NCBI RefSeq assembly: GCF_002102265.1
Contig: NZ_LQPG01000017.1
Span: forward strand, 1 to 64,000
Source of the DNA: Mycolicibacter longobardus
GTDB taxonomy: Bacteria > Actinomycetota > Actinomycetes > Mycobacteriales > Mycobacteriaceae
DNA length: 64,000 bases
Reading direction: 5' to 3'
Position numbers and translations under genes: made by a program. Shown here one piece after another: positions 21,169 to 30,435 of this stretch (position 1 is the first letter of the stretch; every line of letters starts with the position of its first letter). The notes beneath the pieces are model-generated. The model saw nothing but the letters and a program-made list of their open reading frames with translations, searched no databases and was not told the DNA's origin.

Positions 21169-21276
21169 ATGATCACCCCCGTCGCCTTCGCTGTACGCGC
21201 AGCCGCTGCTGCGCGTGCCGCCGGCGCGCATGCCGCCGCCGCGGCCGTTGCGTCCGTGCATCGGGGTTTTGCCTAA
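21169..21276 (+). CDS. Alanine-rich upstream ORF (leader peptide) of whiB7
   Basis: A 35-codon ORF from ATG 21169 to TAA 21276. Seventeen of its 35 residues are Ala, with runs at codons 11-15 and 22-26, and it ends His-Arg-Gly-Phe-Ala. It sits at or near the predicted transcription start with no Shine-Dalgarno, suggesting leaderless translation. Codons 28-33 can pair with the 5' arm of the downstream terminator, so ribosome position on this ORF should decide whether transcription reaches whiB7. An antibiotic-sensing upstream ORF is established for whiB7 in other mycobacteria; this instance is read from sequence. Confidence 0.7.
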   Translation: MITPVAFAVRAAAAARAAGAHAAAAAVASVHRGFA

Positions 21277-21308
21277 CGAATCAGCACAACTACCCGATGG
21301 CCACGGAC
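21252..21308 (+). promoter_or_regulatory. Antiterminator pairing in the whiB7 leader
   Basis: GTCCGTG (21252-21258) plus CATCGGG (21259-21265) can pair with CCCGATG (21293-21299) plus CACGGAC (21302-21308), giving 14 base pairs with a 2-nt bulge at 21300-21301. The downstream partner overlaps the 5' arm of the terminator (21297-21310), so this helix and the terminator cannot form together. Seen directly by complementarity; function inferred. Confidence 0.6.
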
Positions 21309-21336
21309 CCGCGAGGGATCGTGGCCATTTTTGTTT
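21297..21336 (+). terminator. Intrinsic terminator (attenuator) upstream of whiB7
   Basis: A 9-bp stem ATGGCCACG (21297-21305) with CGTGGCCAT (21320-21328) is extended inward by a G-T pair and CCC/GGG closing a GCGA tetraloop (21311-21314). It is followed immediately by a T-rich run (TTTTTGTTTT, about 21327-21336). It lies inside the leader, 35 nt before the whiB7 ATG, and so acts as an attenuator rather than a gene-end terminator. Confidence 0.8.
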
Positions 21337-21371
21337 TCCGACTGAACTGATCCGAGAGCAGGTGAAATCCG

Positions 21372-21617
21372 ATGAAGAACCGGCTGCAGTTGCCGTGTAA
21401 CAGCGATCCCGACCTGTGGTTCGCCGACGAGCCGGCCGACCTGGAGCGGGCCAAGGCGCTGTGCGGCCACTGCCCGATCCGCCGGCAGTGCCTGGCGCTG
21501 GCCTTGCAGCGCGCCGAACCGTGGGGCGTGTGGGGCGGCGAGATCCTCGACCGCGGCACCGTCATCGGCCGCAAACGGCCCCGCGGTCGGCCGCGCAAGG
21601 AGCCGGTGGCCGCGTGA
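21372..21617 (+). CDS. whiB7: WhiB7 redox-sensing transcription activator of intrinsic antibiotic resistance
   Basis: An 81-residue WhiB protein. Four cysteines for a [4Fe-4S] cluster are Cys9, Cys31, Cys34 and Cys40. GVWGGE (52-57) contacts the primary sigma factor, and the C-terminal AT-hook RGRPRK (71-76) distinguishes WhiB7. It activates drug efflux, ribosome protection and modification genes after translation-inhibiting antibiotics. Its leader contains an upstream ORF and an attenuator. The position downstream of uvrD2 is conserved, but here a vapBC pair intervenes. Confidence 0.95.
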   Translation: MKNRLQLPCNSDPDLWFADEPADLERAKALCGHCPIRRQCLALALQRAEPWGVWGGEILDRGTVIGRKRPRGRPRKEPVAA

Positions 21618-21621
21618 GCTC

Positions 21622-22968
21622 TTAGGTCGAGGCCCCGATCGCTGCGCCGCTGTCGGGATCGGCGACGAAACCTGGCACCAATTCCTCGGAGAGCCGCTTG
21701 ATCGGCACGTGTGCATCGAGCTGACACATGATCGCCGTGGTGGATCCGAGCACCCGCATCGGCATCGCCAGCTTGGGCGGCAGGTCCAGCTGGCGGGCGG
21801 TCTTGAGCTGCTCGACCGGCCGCTCCAGCTGCTTGCCGGCCATCCTCATCAGCCACTTGCGGGTGTAGTGGAACACCTCGACTTCCACCGGCTCGACGTG
21901 CTGGCGCAGCATCTCGTCGAGCTCGCGCACCGAGACGGTCTGGCCCTTCTGGATGAAACCGCCCTGGCGCATGGTCTCGATGACCTTGTCGTAGTCCTTG
22001 TCCCGGGCGTAGCGCACCGCGGCGCCCAGTTCCGGCGGAAAACCGCCCGGCATCGGCGCCACCGCGCCGAAGTCGATCACGCCCATCCGGCCGTCCGGCA
22101 TCAGCATGAAGTTGCCCGGGTGGGCATCGCCGTGGATCAGTTCCAGCCGGCGCGCGGCGTCCCAGGTGAACTCGGCCAGCCGGGTGCCCATCAGGTCGCG
22201 CTGCTCCACGGTGCCGTTCCGGATGATCTCGGCCATGCCGACACCCTCGATCCACTCCTGGATCACCGTCTTCGGGGCGCTGGCCACCACGTTCGGGATG
22301 AGGAAGTGCGGGTGGCCGGCGTAGGCCTTGGCGAAGACGCGCTGGTTGTCGGCCTCGAGCCGGTAGTCCAGCTCCATCTCGGTGCGCTCGATCAGCTCAT
22401 CGACGACGCCCTTGACGTCCACGCCGGGTGCCAGCTGCTTGAAGACGCCGGTCAACCGCCGGATGGTCTTCAGATCGGCACGCAGCGCCTCGTCGGCACC
22501 GGGATATTGGATCTTGACCGCCACGGGGCGGCCGTCGGCCCACACCGCCTTGTGGACCTGGCCGATGCTGGCCGAGGCGATAGGCGTGTCGTCGAAGGAG
22601 CTGAACCGCTCCCGCCACTTGGTGCCCAGCTGCCCGTCGAGAACCCGGTGAACCTTGTCCGCGGGCAGTGGCGGAGCGTCCTTCTGCAGCTTGGTCAGCG
22701 CTTCCCGGTAAGGCTCGCCGAATTGCTCGGGGATGGCCGCCTCCATCACCGACAACGCTTGGCCCACCTTCATGGCGCCGCCCTTGAGTTCACCCAGGAC
22801 GGTGAACAACTGGTCGGCGGCCTTCTCCATGAGCTCGGCGGTGACCTCGTCCTTGGACTTGCCGGTCAGCCGCTTCCCGAATCCGAGTGCTGCCCGGCCG
22901 GCGATGCCGACGGGCAGGCTGGCCAGCTTCGCATTGCGCGCTGCGCTCCCGCGTTTGATTTCTGACAC
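21622..22968 (-). CDS. ABC1/UbiB-family atypical kinase (Rv3197-like)
   Basis: A 448-residue ABC1 (ADCK/UbiB) family ATPase or kinase-like protein. It contains the family N-terminal KxGQ motif as MKVGQALS, an Ala-rich nucleotide loop ASASIGQVHKA, the Lys-bearing strand VAVKIQYPG, the catalytic-loop-like segment HGDAHPGNFML and the metal-binding DFG as VIDFGAV. The GTG at 22968 gives the expected length. It is convergent with whiB7, ending 4 bp from its stop. The homologue in M. tuberculosis is reported near the WhiB7 resistance response; I infer no substrate. Confidence 0.9.
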   Translation of the reverse strand: MSEIKRGSAARNAKLASLPVGIAGRAALGFGKRLTGKSKDEVTAELMEKAADQLFTVLGELKGGAMKVGQALSVMEAAIPEQFGEPYREALTKLQKDAPPLPADKVHRVLDGQLGTKWRERFSSFDDTPIASASIGQVHKAVWADGRPVAVKIQYPGADEALRADLKTIRRLTGVFKQLAPGVDVKGVVDELIERTEMELDYRLEADNQRVFAKAYAGHPHFLIPNVVASAPKTVIQEWIEGVGMAEIIRNGTVEQRDLMGTRLAEFTWDAARRLELIHGDAHPGNFMLMPDGRMGVIDFGAVAPMPGGFPPELGAAVRYARDKDYDKVIETMRQGGFIQKGQTVSVRELDEMLRQHVEPVEVEVFHYTRKWLMRMAGKQLERPVEQLKTARQLDLPPKLAMPMRVLGSTTAIMCQLDAHVPIKRLSEELVPGFVADPDSGAAIGAST

Positions 22969-23039
22969 GTGTCCATCATCCACGACGTCGTTGTGGTGCG
23001 GGTCACCGCGTTGACAATTCTCGGGGCCGGGACGTGACC

Positions 23040-23909
23040 TCAGCAATCGCAGAGCGGGTGGCGGGTCCAGCGCCGCGTCATGATCGATCCGGTGGCCAGA
23101 TCCAACTCCAGGGTGGCGTTCAGCGTCGCAGGTGCGGCGAGGTCCCGGTCGGTCGCCATCCCGCGCACCGCGGCGATCACCCGGTCGACCTGGCTCAGTG
23201 CCAGCGCCACCGTCGCCAGCACCGTTGCGCGGTCGGCGTGGGCGACGGTGTGACGCAGTTGGGCGGCCACCGCGGGCCAAGCGGCATCGCGGTCGCGGCG
23301 GTGCAGATCGGCACACGTCAGACAGCTGGTGACCCCCGGAAGGACGAGCGGACCCACCATGCCGGTGCCGTCGCGCACCCGCACCGGCAGGTGCGGCACC
23401 CGCTCGGCGTGTAGCTCACGCACCAGCCGCGGGTCGGCGACCAGGTAGTCCGACAGCACCACCAGATCGGCGCCGGCGGTGCTCACCGCGGCGTGCGGAT
23501 GGCTGCTGGTGCGGACCACCGCGCTCGAGCAGCGCAGCGAGTCGACCAGCAGATCCGACAGCGGCCCGCGGCCGTGCACCCGCAGCGACACCGTGCGGCA
23601 CTGCCTGCGCGCACCGGTGTCGCACACCGCGACCCGCGCGTGAACCAGCGCGGCCAGCAGCCCGTCCAGCTCCGCGGTGTCCACCGGGCCGTGCCGGGCG
23701 ACTTCCTGACGCAGCGCGGCGACGGTGGTCGGAATCTGCATCGAGCGCAGGACGGCGGCCAGCGCGGCCGGGGGCAGGCCGCGCGGCGGTTGCACCAGCA
23801 CGGCCCGGCGGGGATCCCAGCCGACCTGCACCGCGCCGTCCGGGCGCAGCAGCACCGGCAGCGCCGGGTCAAGGGTGTAGGCGGAGGTCTCGGAGGCAAC
23901 CCTTGTCAC
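23040..23909 (-). CDS. Cyclodehydratase-like/ocin-ThiF-type protein with zinc cysteines (Rv3196-like)
   Basis: A 289-residue protein without the nucleotide loop of true E1 enzymes. The middle part has a Rossmann-like layout (ADLVVLSDYLVADPRLVRELHAERVPHLPV), and two cysteine pairs (CLTC, and CDC at the very C-terminus) fit the zinc site of the leader-peptide-binding component of azole-forming (TOMM) cyclodehydratases. No YcaO partner or precursor peptide is in the window. The GTG at 23909 is a reasonable but unproven start. Function is uncertain. Confidence 0.7.
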   Translation of the reverse strand: MTRVASETSAYTLDPALPVLLRPDGAVQVGWDPRRAVLVQPPRGLPPAALAAVLRSMQIPTTVAALRQEVARHGPVDTAELDGLLAALVHARVAVCDTGARRQCRTVSLRVHGRGPLSDLLVDSLRCSSAVVRTSSHPHAAVSTAGADLVVLSDYLVADPRLVRELHAERVPHLPVRVRDGTGMVGPLVLPGVTSCLTCADLHRRDRDAAWPAVAAQLRHTVAHADRATVLATVALALSQVDRVIAAVRGMATDRDLAAPATLNATLELDLATGSIMTRRWTRHPLCDC

Positions 23910-24043
23910 GCACGCGACCCTGTCATGACTGGAGGTGCCGCTCCTTCCGCTATCCACAGGGTGACAAGCGATGCGCGCGGCGGCGCGCTGGCGCGCGATC
24001 ACGGCGGGATCGGTGACGGTCTCGTATGGGTCGGGCGCGTGGG

Positions 24044-24049
24044 TACCGT
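24044..24049 (+). promoter_or_regulatory. Probable -10 element of a leaderless promoter
   Basis: TACCGT lies 7 nt before the GTG at 24057, which is the predicted start of the acyltransferase. No Shine-Dalgarno is present. Confidence 0.45.
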
Positions 24050-24056
24050 TGGGGAC

Positions 24057-24929
24057 GTGCACGCCGCCAACGACATCGACGCGATCATCAACCAGCCGGC
24101 GCGGGTCGAAGCCATGCGTCGGGCGGTGGAGGCCGTCGCCGACGCCGTCACGCCCATGATCGAGGCGTATCGGCCCTACGTCGCCGGGCTCGAGAACCTT
24201 CCCGGTGATGGCCGATTTCTCTTGGTGGGCAACCACACCCAGGTCAGCGTGGAAGCCCTGCTGATTCCATTCCATGTTCGACGGGTGATCGGCAAGCGGG
24301 TACGGCCGCTGACGGACCGGCAGTTCGGGCGCATGCGGGGACCGGCACGGGATCTGCTCGCCGCGGCCGGGGCTCTGGTGGGCGCGCCCGAACCCGTCCG
24401 CGAACTGATGCGGCACAACGAGCCCATCCTGGTGTTCCCGGGCGGCGGTCGTGAGATCCCCAAGTTCAAAGGTGAGGAGTACACCCTGCGCTGGCAGGGC
24501 CGCGCCGGTTTCGCGCGCCTCGCAGTCGAACACAACTACCCGATCGTGCCCGTCGGACTGGTCGGGGGCGACGACGTCTACCGAAGCCTGAGTCGTCGTG
24601 GCGGCAGCTGGGAGCGCTTCAGCGCGGCGCTGACTCGACGGCTTTCAGGGCCCCCGGACATGGTCATGCCCCTGCAGCGCGGCATCGGCCCGACTCTCAT
24701 TCCCCGGCCGCAGCGGATGTATCTGCGCTTCGGCTCCCCCATCGACACCACCAAGCCCGACCGCGTCTCGACCGACAGATGGGTCGGGACCGTCCGGCAG
24801 GAAACCCAACAGTCGCTCGAACAGATCTTGGCTGAATTGCTCGCCGTCCGAGCAGACGATCCCTACCGTCACCTCAACCCGTTGGCGTGGCGTCGTGCGA
24901 TCTCACCGCCCGAGGCCGGGACGCGTTAG
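24057..24929 (+). CDS. Glycerolipid/lysophospholipid acyltransferase-like protein
   Basis: A 290-residue protein of the LPLAT superfamily, closest in pattern to diacylglycerol-acyltransferase-like members. The donor motif appears as GNHTQVSVEALLIP, in which the usual HX4D Asp is replaced (Val at that place, Glu one residue later). The second block VFPGGGREIPKFKGEEYTLRWQ and the third IVPVGLVGGDDVY are well kept. The GTG at 24057 is supported by the -10 hexamer 7 nt upstream. It stands between the Rv3196-like and Rv3195-like genes, where I recall no such gene in M. tuberculosis. Acyl substrate unknown. Confidence 0.78.
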   Translation: MHAANDIDAIINQPARVEAMRRAVEAVADAVTPMIEAYRPYVAGLENLPGDGRFLLVGNHTQVSVEALLIPFHVRRVIGKRVRPLTDRQFGRMRGPARDLLAAAGALVGAPEPVRELMRHNEPILVFPGGGREIPKFKGEEYTLRWQGRAGFARLAVEHNYPIVPVGLVGGDDVYRSLSRRGGSWERFSAALTRRLSGPPDMVMPLQRGIGPTLIPRPQRMYLRFGSPIDTTKPDRVSTDRWVGTVRQETQQSLEQILAELLAVRADDPYRHLNPLAWRRAISPPEAGTR

Positions 24930-24932
24930 GCG

Positions 24933-26276
24933 TCAGTCGTCGTCGGTGTTGTCGGTGTCTTCGGTGGACCGCTGGAACTCGGCGATCGCCTGGTCGATGG
25001 CCGAGTCGATGCCACTGGAGTCGCCGTCGAGGATCCGATCGATGAACGCGGCCGGGTCGTCGAGGTCGGCGGACTCGGGGAGCAGGTCGGGGTGCTGCCA
25101 CACCTTGTCGCGGGCGTCGGCTCCGACGGCGGCGGTCAGCCGCTCCCACAGCACCGCGGCCTCGCGCAGCTTGCGCGGGCGCAGTTCCAAACCGACCAGC
25201 GTGGCGAAGGTCTGCTCGGCCGGGCCACCGGTGGCGCGCCGGCGGCGCAGCATCTCCGAGAGCGCGGCGGTACCCGGGATCCGGTCGCCCAGTGCCGCAT
25301 TGACCACGGTCTGCACCCAGCCCTCGATCAGGGCCAGCAGGGTCTCCAGCCGTTCCAGTGCGGCGAGCTGCTCCGGGGTCGACTTGGGCTCGAACACGCC
25401 TTGGTTGAGCAGTTCGTTCATGGCCGAGGGATCGGTCATCGCCGCCGGGTCGAAGCCCTGCGCCAGTTCCTCGATGCCCCGGATGTCGATCTTCATGCCC
25501 CGGGCGTAGGCCTCCACCGCGCTGAGCAACTGGTTGGACAGCCACGGCACGTGGGTGAACAGCCGGTGGTGGGCGGCCTCGCGGGCGGCCAGGAAGGTGA
25601 CGATCTCACTGCGCGGCTGCTCCAGGCCGCCGGCCAATTCCTCGATCGCACCGGGCAGCAGCGCGGCCACGCCGCTGGGCCCCAGTGGCAGGCCGATGTC
25701 GGTCGAGGTCAGCACCTCTCCGGACAACCGGCCCAGCGCCTGGCCCAACTGCGATCCGAACGCCAACCCGCCCATCTGCGACATCACCGACAGCAGTGGG
25801 CCGGCCATGTTCTTGGCCTCTTCGGGCAGCGCCGAGGCCCAGACGGAAGAAACCTGCTCGGCCATCGGGTCGCACAGCCGTTGCCAGGTGGCCATGGTGT
25901 GCTCCACCCAGTCCACCGGGGTCCAGGCGACCCCGCTGGTGGTGCCCGCCGGTATCGCGGTCACGCCGTCGAGCCACGTCTCGGCCAGGTGCACGGCGTC
26001 GCCGATCGCGGTGGTGGTCGACGCCGTGACGGGCGAGACCGAACCGATCGACTTGGTCGCGACCTGTCGGGCCAGGTCGTAGTTGACCGGCCCGGCCGGC
26101 CGGCCGTCAGCGGTCACCCTGCCGGCGCCGCTGAACATCTGCCCGAGCTGAGTGAAGATCTGGCCCAGATCGGCGATGTTGAAACCGGCACCCATACCGA
26201 ACGGGTCACTGGGTCCCGAGCCTCGTTCACGGTCGGGGTCGTCTCCGGAGGAGAAACCGAAGGGCAGATCAGCCAT
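24933..26276 (-). CDS. Zinc-dependent metalloprotease-like protein, DUF2342 (Rv3195-like)
   Basis: A 447-residue actinobacterial protein of the DUF2342 / putative hydrolase family also annotated as coenzyme F420 biosynthesis-associated. The signature REAAHHRLFTHVPWL (near 236-250) gives an HH pair typical of the family's proposed metal site. The N-terminal 70 residues are low complexity (Gly, Asp, Pro) and the C-terminus is acidic. The ATG at 26276 is supported by TACCGT on the minus strand 7 nt upstream. The gene is divergent from the PDZ protease gene. Function is not established. Confidence 0.82.
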   Translation of the reverse strand: MADLPFGFSSGDDPDRERGSGPSDPFGMGAGFNIADLGQIFTQLGQMFSGAGRVTADGRPAGPVNYDLARQVATKSIGSVSPVTASTTTAIGDAVHLAETWLDGVTAIPAGTTSGVAWTPVDWVEHTMATWQRLCDPMAEQVSSVWASALPEEAKNMAGPLLSVMSQMGGLAFGSQLGQALGRLSGEVLTSTDIGLPLGPSGVAALLPGAIEELAGGLEQPRSEIVTFLAAREAAHHRLFTHVPWLSNQLLSAVEAYARGMKIDIRGIEELAQGFDPAAMTDPSAMNELLNQGVFEPKSTPEQLAALERLETLLALIEGWVQTVVNAALGDRIPGTAALSEMLRRRRATGGPAEQTFATLVGLELRPRKLREAAVLWERLTAAVGADARDKVWQHPDLLPESADLDDPAAFIDRILDGDSSGIDSAIDQAIAEFQRSTEDTDNTDDD

Positions 26277-26283
26277 AGACTCA

Positions 26284-26289
26284 ACGGTA
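26284..26289 (-). promoter_or_regulatory. Probable -10 element of a leaderless promoter
   Basis: TACCGT on the minus strand ends 7 nt before the ATG at 26276. Confidence 0.5.
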
Positions 26290-26373
26290 CCCATCGGTAT
26301 CGGCCGGCGCGCCACTCCCGTCGTCAAAGGTCCGAGCCGACACGACCCGGACCCAGTCCGATCCGGCGCCGTT

Positions 26374-26379
26374 TACCAT
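26374..26379 (+). promoter_or_regulatory. Probable -10 element of a leaderless promoter
   Basis: TACCAT ends 7 nt before the GTG at 26387. With the element at 26284-26289 it forms a back-to-back pair of leaderless promoters in a 110-bp intergenic region. Confidence 0.5.
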
Positions 26380-26386
26380 TCCCGGG

Positions 26387-27406
26387 GTGAACAGGCGGAT
26401 TCTGACGCTGTTGGCGGCGCTGCTGCCAGTAGTCGTGTTCGGCGTGCTGCTGACGGCGGTGACCGTGCCCTTCGTGTCGCTGGGGCCGGGCCCCACGTTC
26501 GACACGCTCGGCATGGTCGACGGCAAGCAGGTGGTCGACATCACGGGCACCACCACGCACCCCACGACGGGTCACCTCAACATGACCACGGTGTCCCAGC
26601 GGGACGGCCTGACGCTGGGCGAGGCGCTGGCGCTGTGGCTGTCCGGGCGAGAACAGCTCGTGCCGCGTGACCTGGTCTATCCGCCCGGCAAGTCCCGGCA
26701 GGAAGTCGACGACAACAACGACGCCGACTTCCGCGCCTCCGAGCAGAGCGCCGAGTACGCCGCGCTGGGATACCTGCGTTACCCGACGGCGGTCACCCTC
26801 GCCGACGTACACGATCCGGGTCCCTCAGCCGGTGCGTTGCGGCGGGGTGACGCCGTGGACGCCGTCGACGGCGAACCCGTCTACACCGTCAAACAGTTCA
26901 CCGCGCGGCTGGCCGACACCAAGCCGGGCCAGACGGTCGTCATCGACTACCGGCGCAAGAATGCCGCGCCCGGCACGGCGCGGATTACGCTGGGAGAGAA
27001 CAAGGACCGTCCCAACGGATTCCTGGGCGTGTCGGTGCTCGATGCGCCGTGGGCGCCGTTCACCGTCGACTTCAACCTGGCCAACATCGGCGGGCCGTCG
27101 GCGGGGCTGATGTTCTCGCTGGCCCTCGTCGACAAGTTGACCACCGGCGGGCTGGCCGGACAGAACTTCATCGCCGGTACCGGGGTCATCAAGACCAACG
27201 GCCAGGTCGACTCGATCGGCGGGATCACGCACAAGATGATCGCGGCCCGGGAGGCCGGCGCGACGGTGTTTCTGGTCCCGGCGGACAACTGCTATGAGGC
27301 CATGGCCGACAACAATGGGCTGCAGCTGGTCAAGGTCGACACCCTGGCCCAGGCGGTCGACGCGTTGCGCACCATCACCGACGGAGGTCAGCCCCCCTCT
27401 TGTTGA
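26387..27406 (+). CDS. PDZ domain-containing Lon-like serine protease (Rv3194c-like)
   Basis: A 339-residue membrane-anchored protease. An N-terminal transmembrane helix (about 7-30) is followed by a PDZ domain (about 130-205) and a C-terminal Lon-type catalytic domain. The Ser-Lys dyad is visible as Ser238 in GGPSAG and Lys283 in GGITHKM. The active site would face the cell exterior. The GTG at 26387 is supported by the -10 box. Such YlbL-type proteins process membrane or secreted substrates; none is identified here. Confidence 0.88.
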   Translation: MNRRILTLLAALLPVVVFGVLLTAVTVPFVSLGPGPTFDTLGMVDGKQVVDITGTTTHPTTGHLNMTTVSQRDGLTLGEALALWLSGREQLVPRDLVYPPGKSRQEVDDNNDADFRASEQSAEYAALGYLRYPTAVTLADVHDPGPSAGALRRGDAVDAVDGEPVYTVKQFTARLADTKPGQTVVIDYRRKNAAPGTARITLGENKDRPNGFLGVSVLDAPWAPFTVDFNLANIGGPSAGLMFSLALVDKLTTGGLAGQNFIAGTGVIKTNGQVDSIGGITHKMIAAREAGATVFLVPADNCYEAMADNNGLQLVKVDTLAQAVDALRTITDGGQPPSC

Positions 27407-27463
27407 GCCCGGAGTTGGCTACAGTGGGGCCTTCAGGGACAACCGAGCTAGGGAGCGTGGCAC

Positions 27464-30427
27464 GTGGGGATGCGGCCGACCGCGAGGATGCCGAAATTGA
27501 CCCCGCGCAGCCGGATCATGGTCGGCAGCGCGTTCGTCGTGATCACGCTGCTGCTGGTGGGTCCGCGGCTCATCGACGGCTATGTCGACTGGTTGTGGTT
27601 CGGGGAGCTGGGCTACCGCTCGGTGTTCGTCACGACCCTGCTGACCCGCCTGATCGCCTTCGTGGTGGTGGCGCTGATCGTCGGCGGAATCGTGTTCGCC
27701 GCATTGGCGATGGCCTTCCGGGTCCGGCCGGTCTTCGTGCCCAACAACGGTGTCAACGACCCGGTGGCGCGGTACCGGACCACGGTGTTGTCGCGGCTGC
27801 GGCTGTTCGGATTCGGGATCCCGGTCGCGATCGGTCTGCTGGCCGGCATCGTCGCGCAGAGCTACTGGGTGCGCATCCAGCTGTTCCTGCGTGGCGGTGA
27901 CTTCGGGATCACCGACCCCCAGTTCGGCAAGGACCTGGGCTTTTACGCATTCGACCTGCCGTTCTACCGGCTGGTGGTGGGGCTGCTGCTGGCGGCGTTG
28001 TGCCTGGCCACCGTCGCCAACCTGGCGACGCACTACATCTTCGGTGGCATCCGGTTGTCGGGCCGCGCCGGCGCCCTGAGCCGCCCGGCACGTATTCAGG
28101 TGGTCAGCCTGATCGGCACCCTGGTGCTGCTCAAGGCGGCCGCCTATTGGCTGGACCGCTACGAGCTGCTCAGCCACACCCGCACCGGCAAGCCGTTCAC
28201 CGGTGCCGGCTACACCGACATCAACGCGGTGCTGCCGGCCAAGATGATCCTGCTGGCGATCGCGCTGATCTGCGCGGTCGCGGTGTTCTCGGCGATCGTC
28301 CTGCGCGACTTGCAGATTCCGGCGATCGGCCTGGTGCTGTTGCTGCTGTCCTCGGTGGTAGTCGGCGCGGGCTGGCCGTTGATCGTGGAGCAGTTCAGCG
28401 TCAAGCCCAACGCGGCGCAGAAGGAGAGTGAGTACATCTCCCGCTCGATCGCGGCGACCCGGCAGGCCTACGGCTTGACCGAGGATGTGGTCACCTACCG
28501 CAACTACAGCGGTGACGCGCGCGCGACGGCCGCCCAGGTGGGTGCCGATGCCGCCACCACCTCCAACATCCGGTTGCTGGATCCGACCATCGTCAGCCCG
28601 GCGTTCACCCAGTTCCAGCAGGGCAAGAACTTCTACTTCTTCCCCGATCAGCTCACCATCGACCGCTATCGCGACAACGACGGCCAGTTGCGTGACTACG
28701 TGGTGGCCGCCCGCGAACTCAATCCGGATCGGCTGATCGACAACCAGCGTGACTGGATCAACCGGCACACCGTCTACACCCACGGCAACGGGTTCATCGC
28801 CTCGCCGGCCAACACCGTGCGGGGCATCGCCAACGACCCCAACCAGAACGGCGGCTACCCGGAGTTCCTGGCCAACGTCGTCGGCGCCAACGGGAGTGTG
28901 GTCTCTCAGGGGCCCGCCCGCCTCGATCAGCCGCGCGTCTACTACGGGCCGGTGATCGCCAACACCGTCGCCGACTACGCGATCGTGGGGCGCAACGGCG
29001 CCGACCGCGAGTACGACTACGAGACCAACACCGAGGCCAGGAACTACACCTACACCGGTGCGGGCGGCGTGAGTATCGGAAACTGGCTGGCCCGCAGCGT
29101 GTTCGCCGCCAAGTTCGCCGAACGCAACTTCTTGTTCTCCAACGTGATCGGCTCGGACAGCCGGATCCTGTTCAACCGGGACCCGGCCCGCCGGGTGCAG
29201 GCGGTGGCGCCGTGGCTGACCACCGATTCGACGGTGTATCCGGCGATCGTCAACAAGCGGCTGGTGTGGATCATCGACGGCTACACCACCTTGGACAACT
29301 ACCCGTACTCGCAGTTGACGTCGCTGTCGTCGGCGACCATGGACTCCAAAGAGGTGGAGCTCAACCGGCTGCTGCCGGACCGGCGGGTGTCCTACATCCG
29401 CAACTCGGTGAAGGCCACCGTCGACGCCTACGACGGCACCGTGAGCCTGTACGCGCAGGACGAGCAGGACCCGGTGCTGCAGGCCTGGATGAAGGTGTTC
29501 CCCGGAACGGTCAAGCCCAAGTCGGAGATCTCGCCCCAGCTCGCCGAGCACCTGCGCTACCCCGAAGACCTGTTCAAGGTGCAGCGCATGCTGCTGGCCA
29601 AGTACCACGTCAATGACCCGGTGACGTTCTTCTCCACATCGGACTTCTGGGACGTGCCGCTGGACCCCAACCCGACCGCCAGCAGCTTCCAGCCGCCGTA
29701 CTACATCGTCGCGAAAAACCTTGTTAAGGAAGATGGTTCGGCGTCCTACCAGCTGACCAGCGCGATGAACCGGTTCAAGCGTGACTACCTGGCCGCCTAC
29801 ATCAGTGCCAGCTCCGACCCGGACACCTACGGCAAGATCACCGTGCTGACCATTCCCGGTCAGGTCAACGGGCCCAAGCTGGCCAACAACGCGATCACCA
29901 CCGACACCACGGTCAGCCAGGAACTCGGGTTGATCGGACGTGACAACCAGAACCGCATCCGGTGGGGGAACCTGCTGACGCTGCCGGTGGCCCAGGGCGG
30001 CCTGCTCTACGTCGAACCGGTTTATGCCTCACCGGGTTCCAGCGACGCCTCGTCGTCCTACCCGCGGTTGATCCGGGTGGCGATGATGTACAACGACAAG
30101 ATCGGCTTCGGGCCGACGGTCTCCGACGCGCTCACCGGCCTGTTCGGGCCCGGTGCCAGTGCGGCGGCGACCGATATCGCACCCACCGACGGCGGCAATG
30201 CGGCGCAGGAGCGTCCGCCGGCGGCCACCCCGCCCGTCGCGGCGGTGCCGGCGCCGGCGCCGGCGGGTGGCGCCGGGCTGTCGCCGGCGAAGACCGCGGC
30301 GCTGCGTGAGATCGAATCGGCGATCACCGCGGTGCGGGACACCCAGCGTCGCGGCGATTTCGCGGCCTACGGTGCGGCGCTGCAACGCCTTGACGACGCC
30401 ATGGCCAAGTTCAACAACACCAAGTAG
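27464..30427 (+). CDS. UPF0182 large membrane protein (Rv3193c-like)
   Basis: A 987-residue protein. The N-terminal third has about seven transmembrane helices (first near 20-38 and 52-76). The large C-terminal region (about 330-890) is probably extracytoplasmic and aromatic-rich, with motifs such as [17 protein letters not shown]. An Ala/Pro-rich low-complexity tail lies at about 900-945. The GTG at 27464 gives a natural basic N-terminus. The family is widespread in actinobacteria and cyanobacteria with no defined function. It is convergent with the double-TetR gene. Confidence 0.88.
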   Translation: MGMRPTARMPKLTPRSRIMVGSAFVVITLLLVGPRLIDGYVDWLWFGELGYRSVFVTTLLTRLIAFVVVALIVGGIVFAALAMAFRVRPVFVPNNGVNDPVARYRTTVLSRLRLFGFGIPVAIGLLAGIVAQSYWVRIQLFLRGGDFGITDPQFGKDLGFYAFDLPFYRLVVGLLLAALCLATVANLATHYIFGGIRLSGRAGALSRPARIQVVSLIGTLVLLKAAAYWLDRYELLSHTRTGKPFTGAGYTDINAVLPAKMILLAIALICAVAVFSAIVLRDLQIPAIGLVLLLLSSVVVGAGWPLIVEQFSVKPNAAQKESEYISRSIAATRQAYGLTEDVVTYRNYSGDARATAAQVGADAATTSNIRLLDPTIVSPAFTQFQQGKNFYFFPDQLTIDRYRDNDGQLRDYVVAARELNPDRLIDNQRDWINRHTVYTHGNGFIASPANTVRGIANDPNQNGGYPEFLANVVGANGSVVSQGPARLDQPRVYYGPVIANTVADYAIVGRNGADREYDYETNTEARNYTYTGAGGVSIGNWLARSVFAAKFAERNFLFSNVIGSDSRILFNRDPARRVQAVAPWLTTDSTVYPAIVNKRLVWIIDGYTTLDNYPYSQLTSLSSATMDSKEVELNRLLPDRRVSYIRNSVKATVDAYDGTVSLYAQDEQDPVLQAWMKVFPGTVKPKSEISPQLAEHLRYPEDLFKVQRMLLAKYHVNDPVTFFSTSDFWDVPLDPNPTASSFQPPYYIVAKNLVKEDGSASYQLTSAMNRFKRDYLAAYISASSDPDTYGKITVLTIPGQVNGPKLANNAITTDTTVSQELGLIGRDNQNRIRWGNLLTLPVAQGGLLYVEPVYASPGSSDASSSYPRLIRVAMMYNDKIGFGPTVSDALTGLFGPGASAAATDIAPTDGGNAAQERPPAATPPVAAVPAPAPAGGAGLSPAKTAALREIESAITAVRDTQRRGDFAAYGAALQRLDDAMAKFNNTK

Positions 30428-30435
30428 CGGTCAGT

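Noticed and set aside
27419..29608. Open frame of over 700 codons antisense to the UPF0182 gene
   Set aside because: Low-complexity His/Gly/Arg composition; the UPF0182 frame is the coding one.
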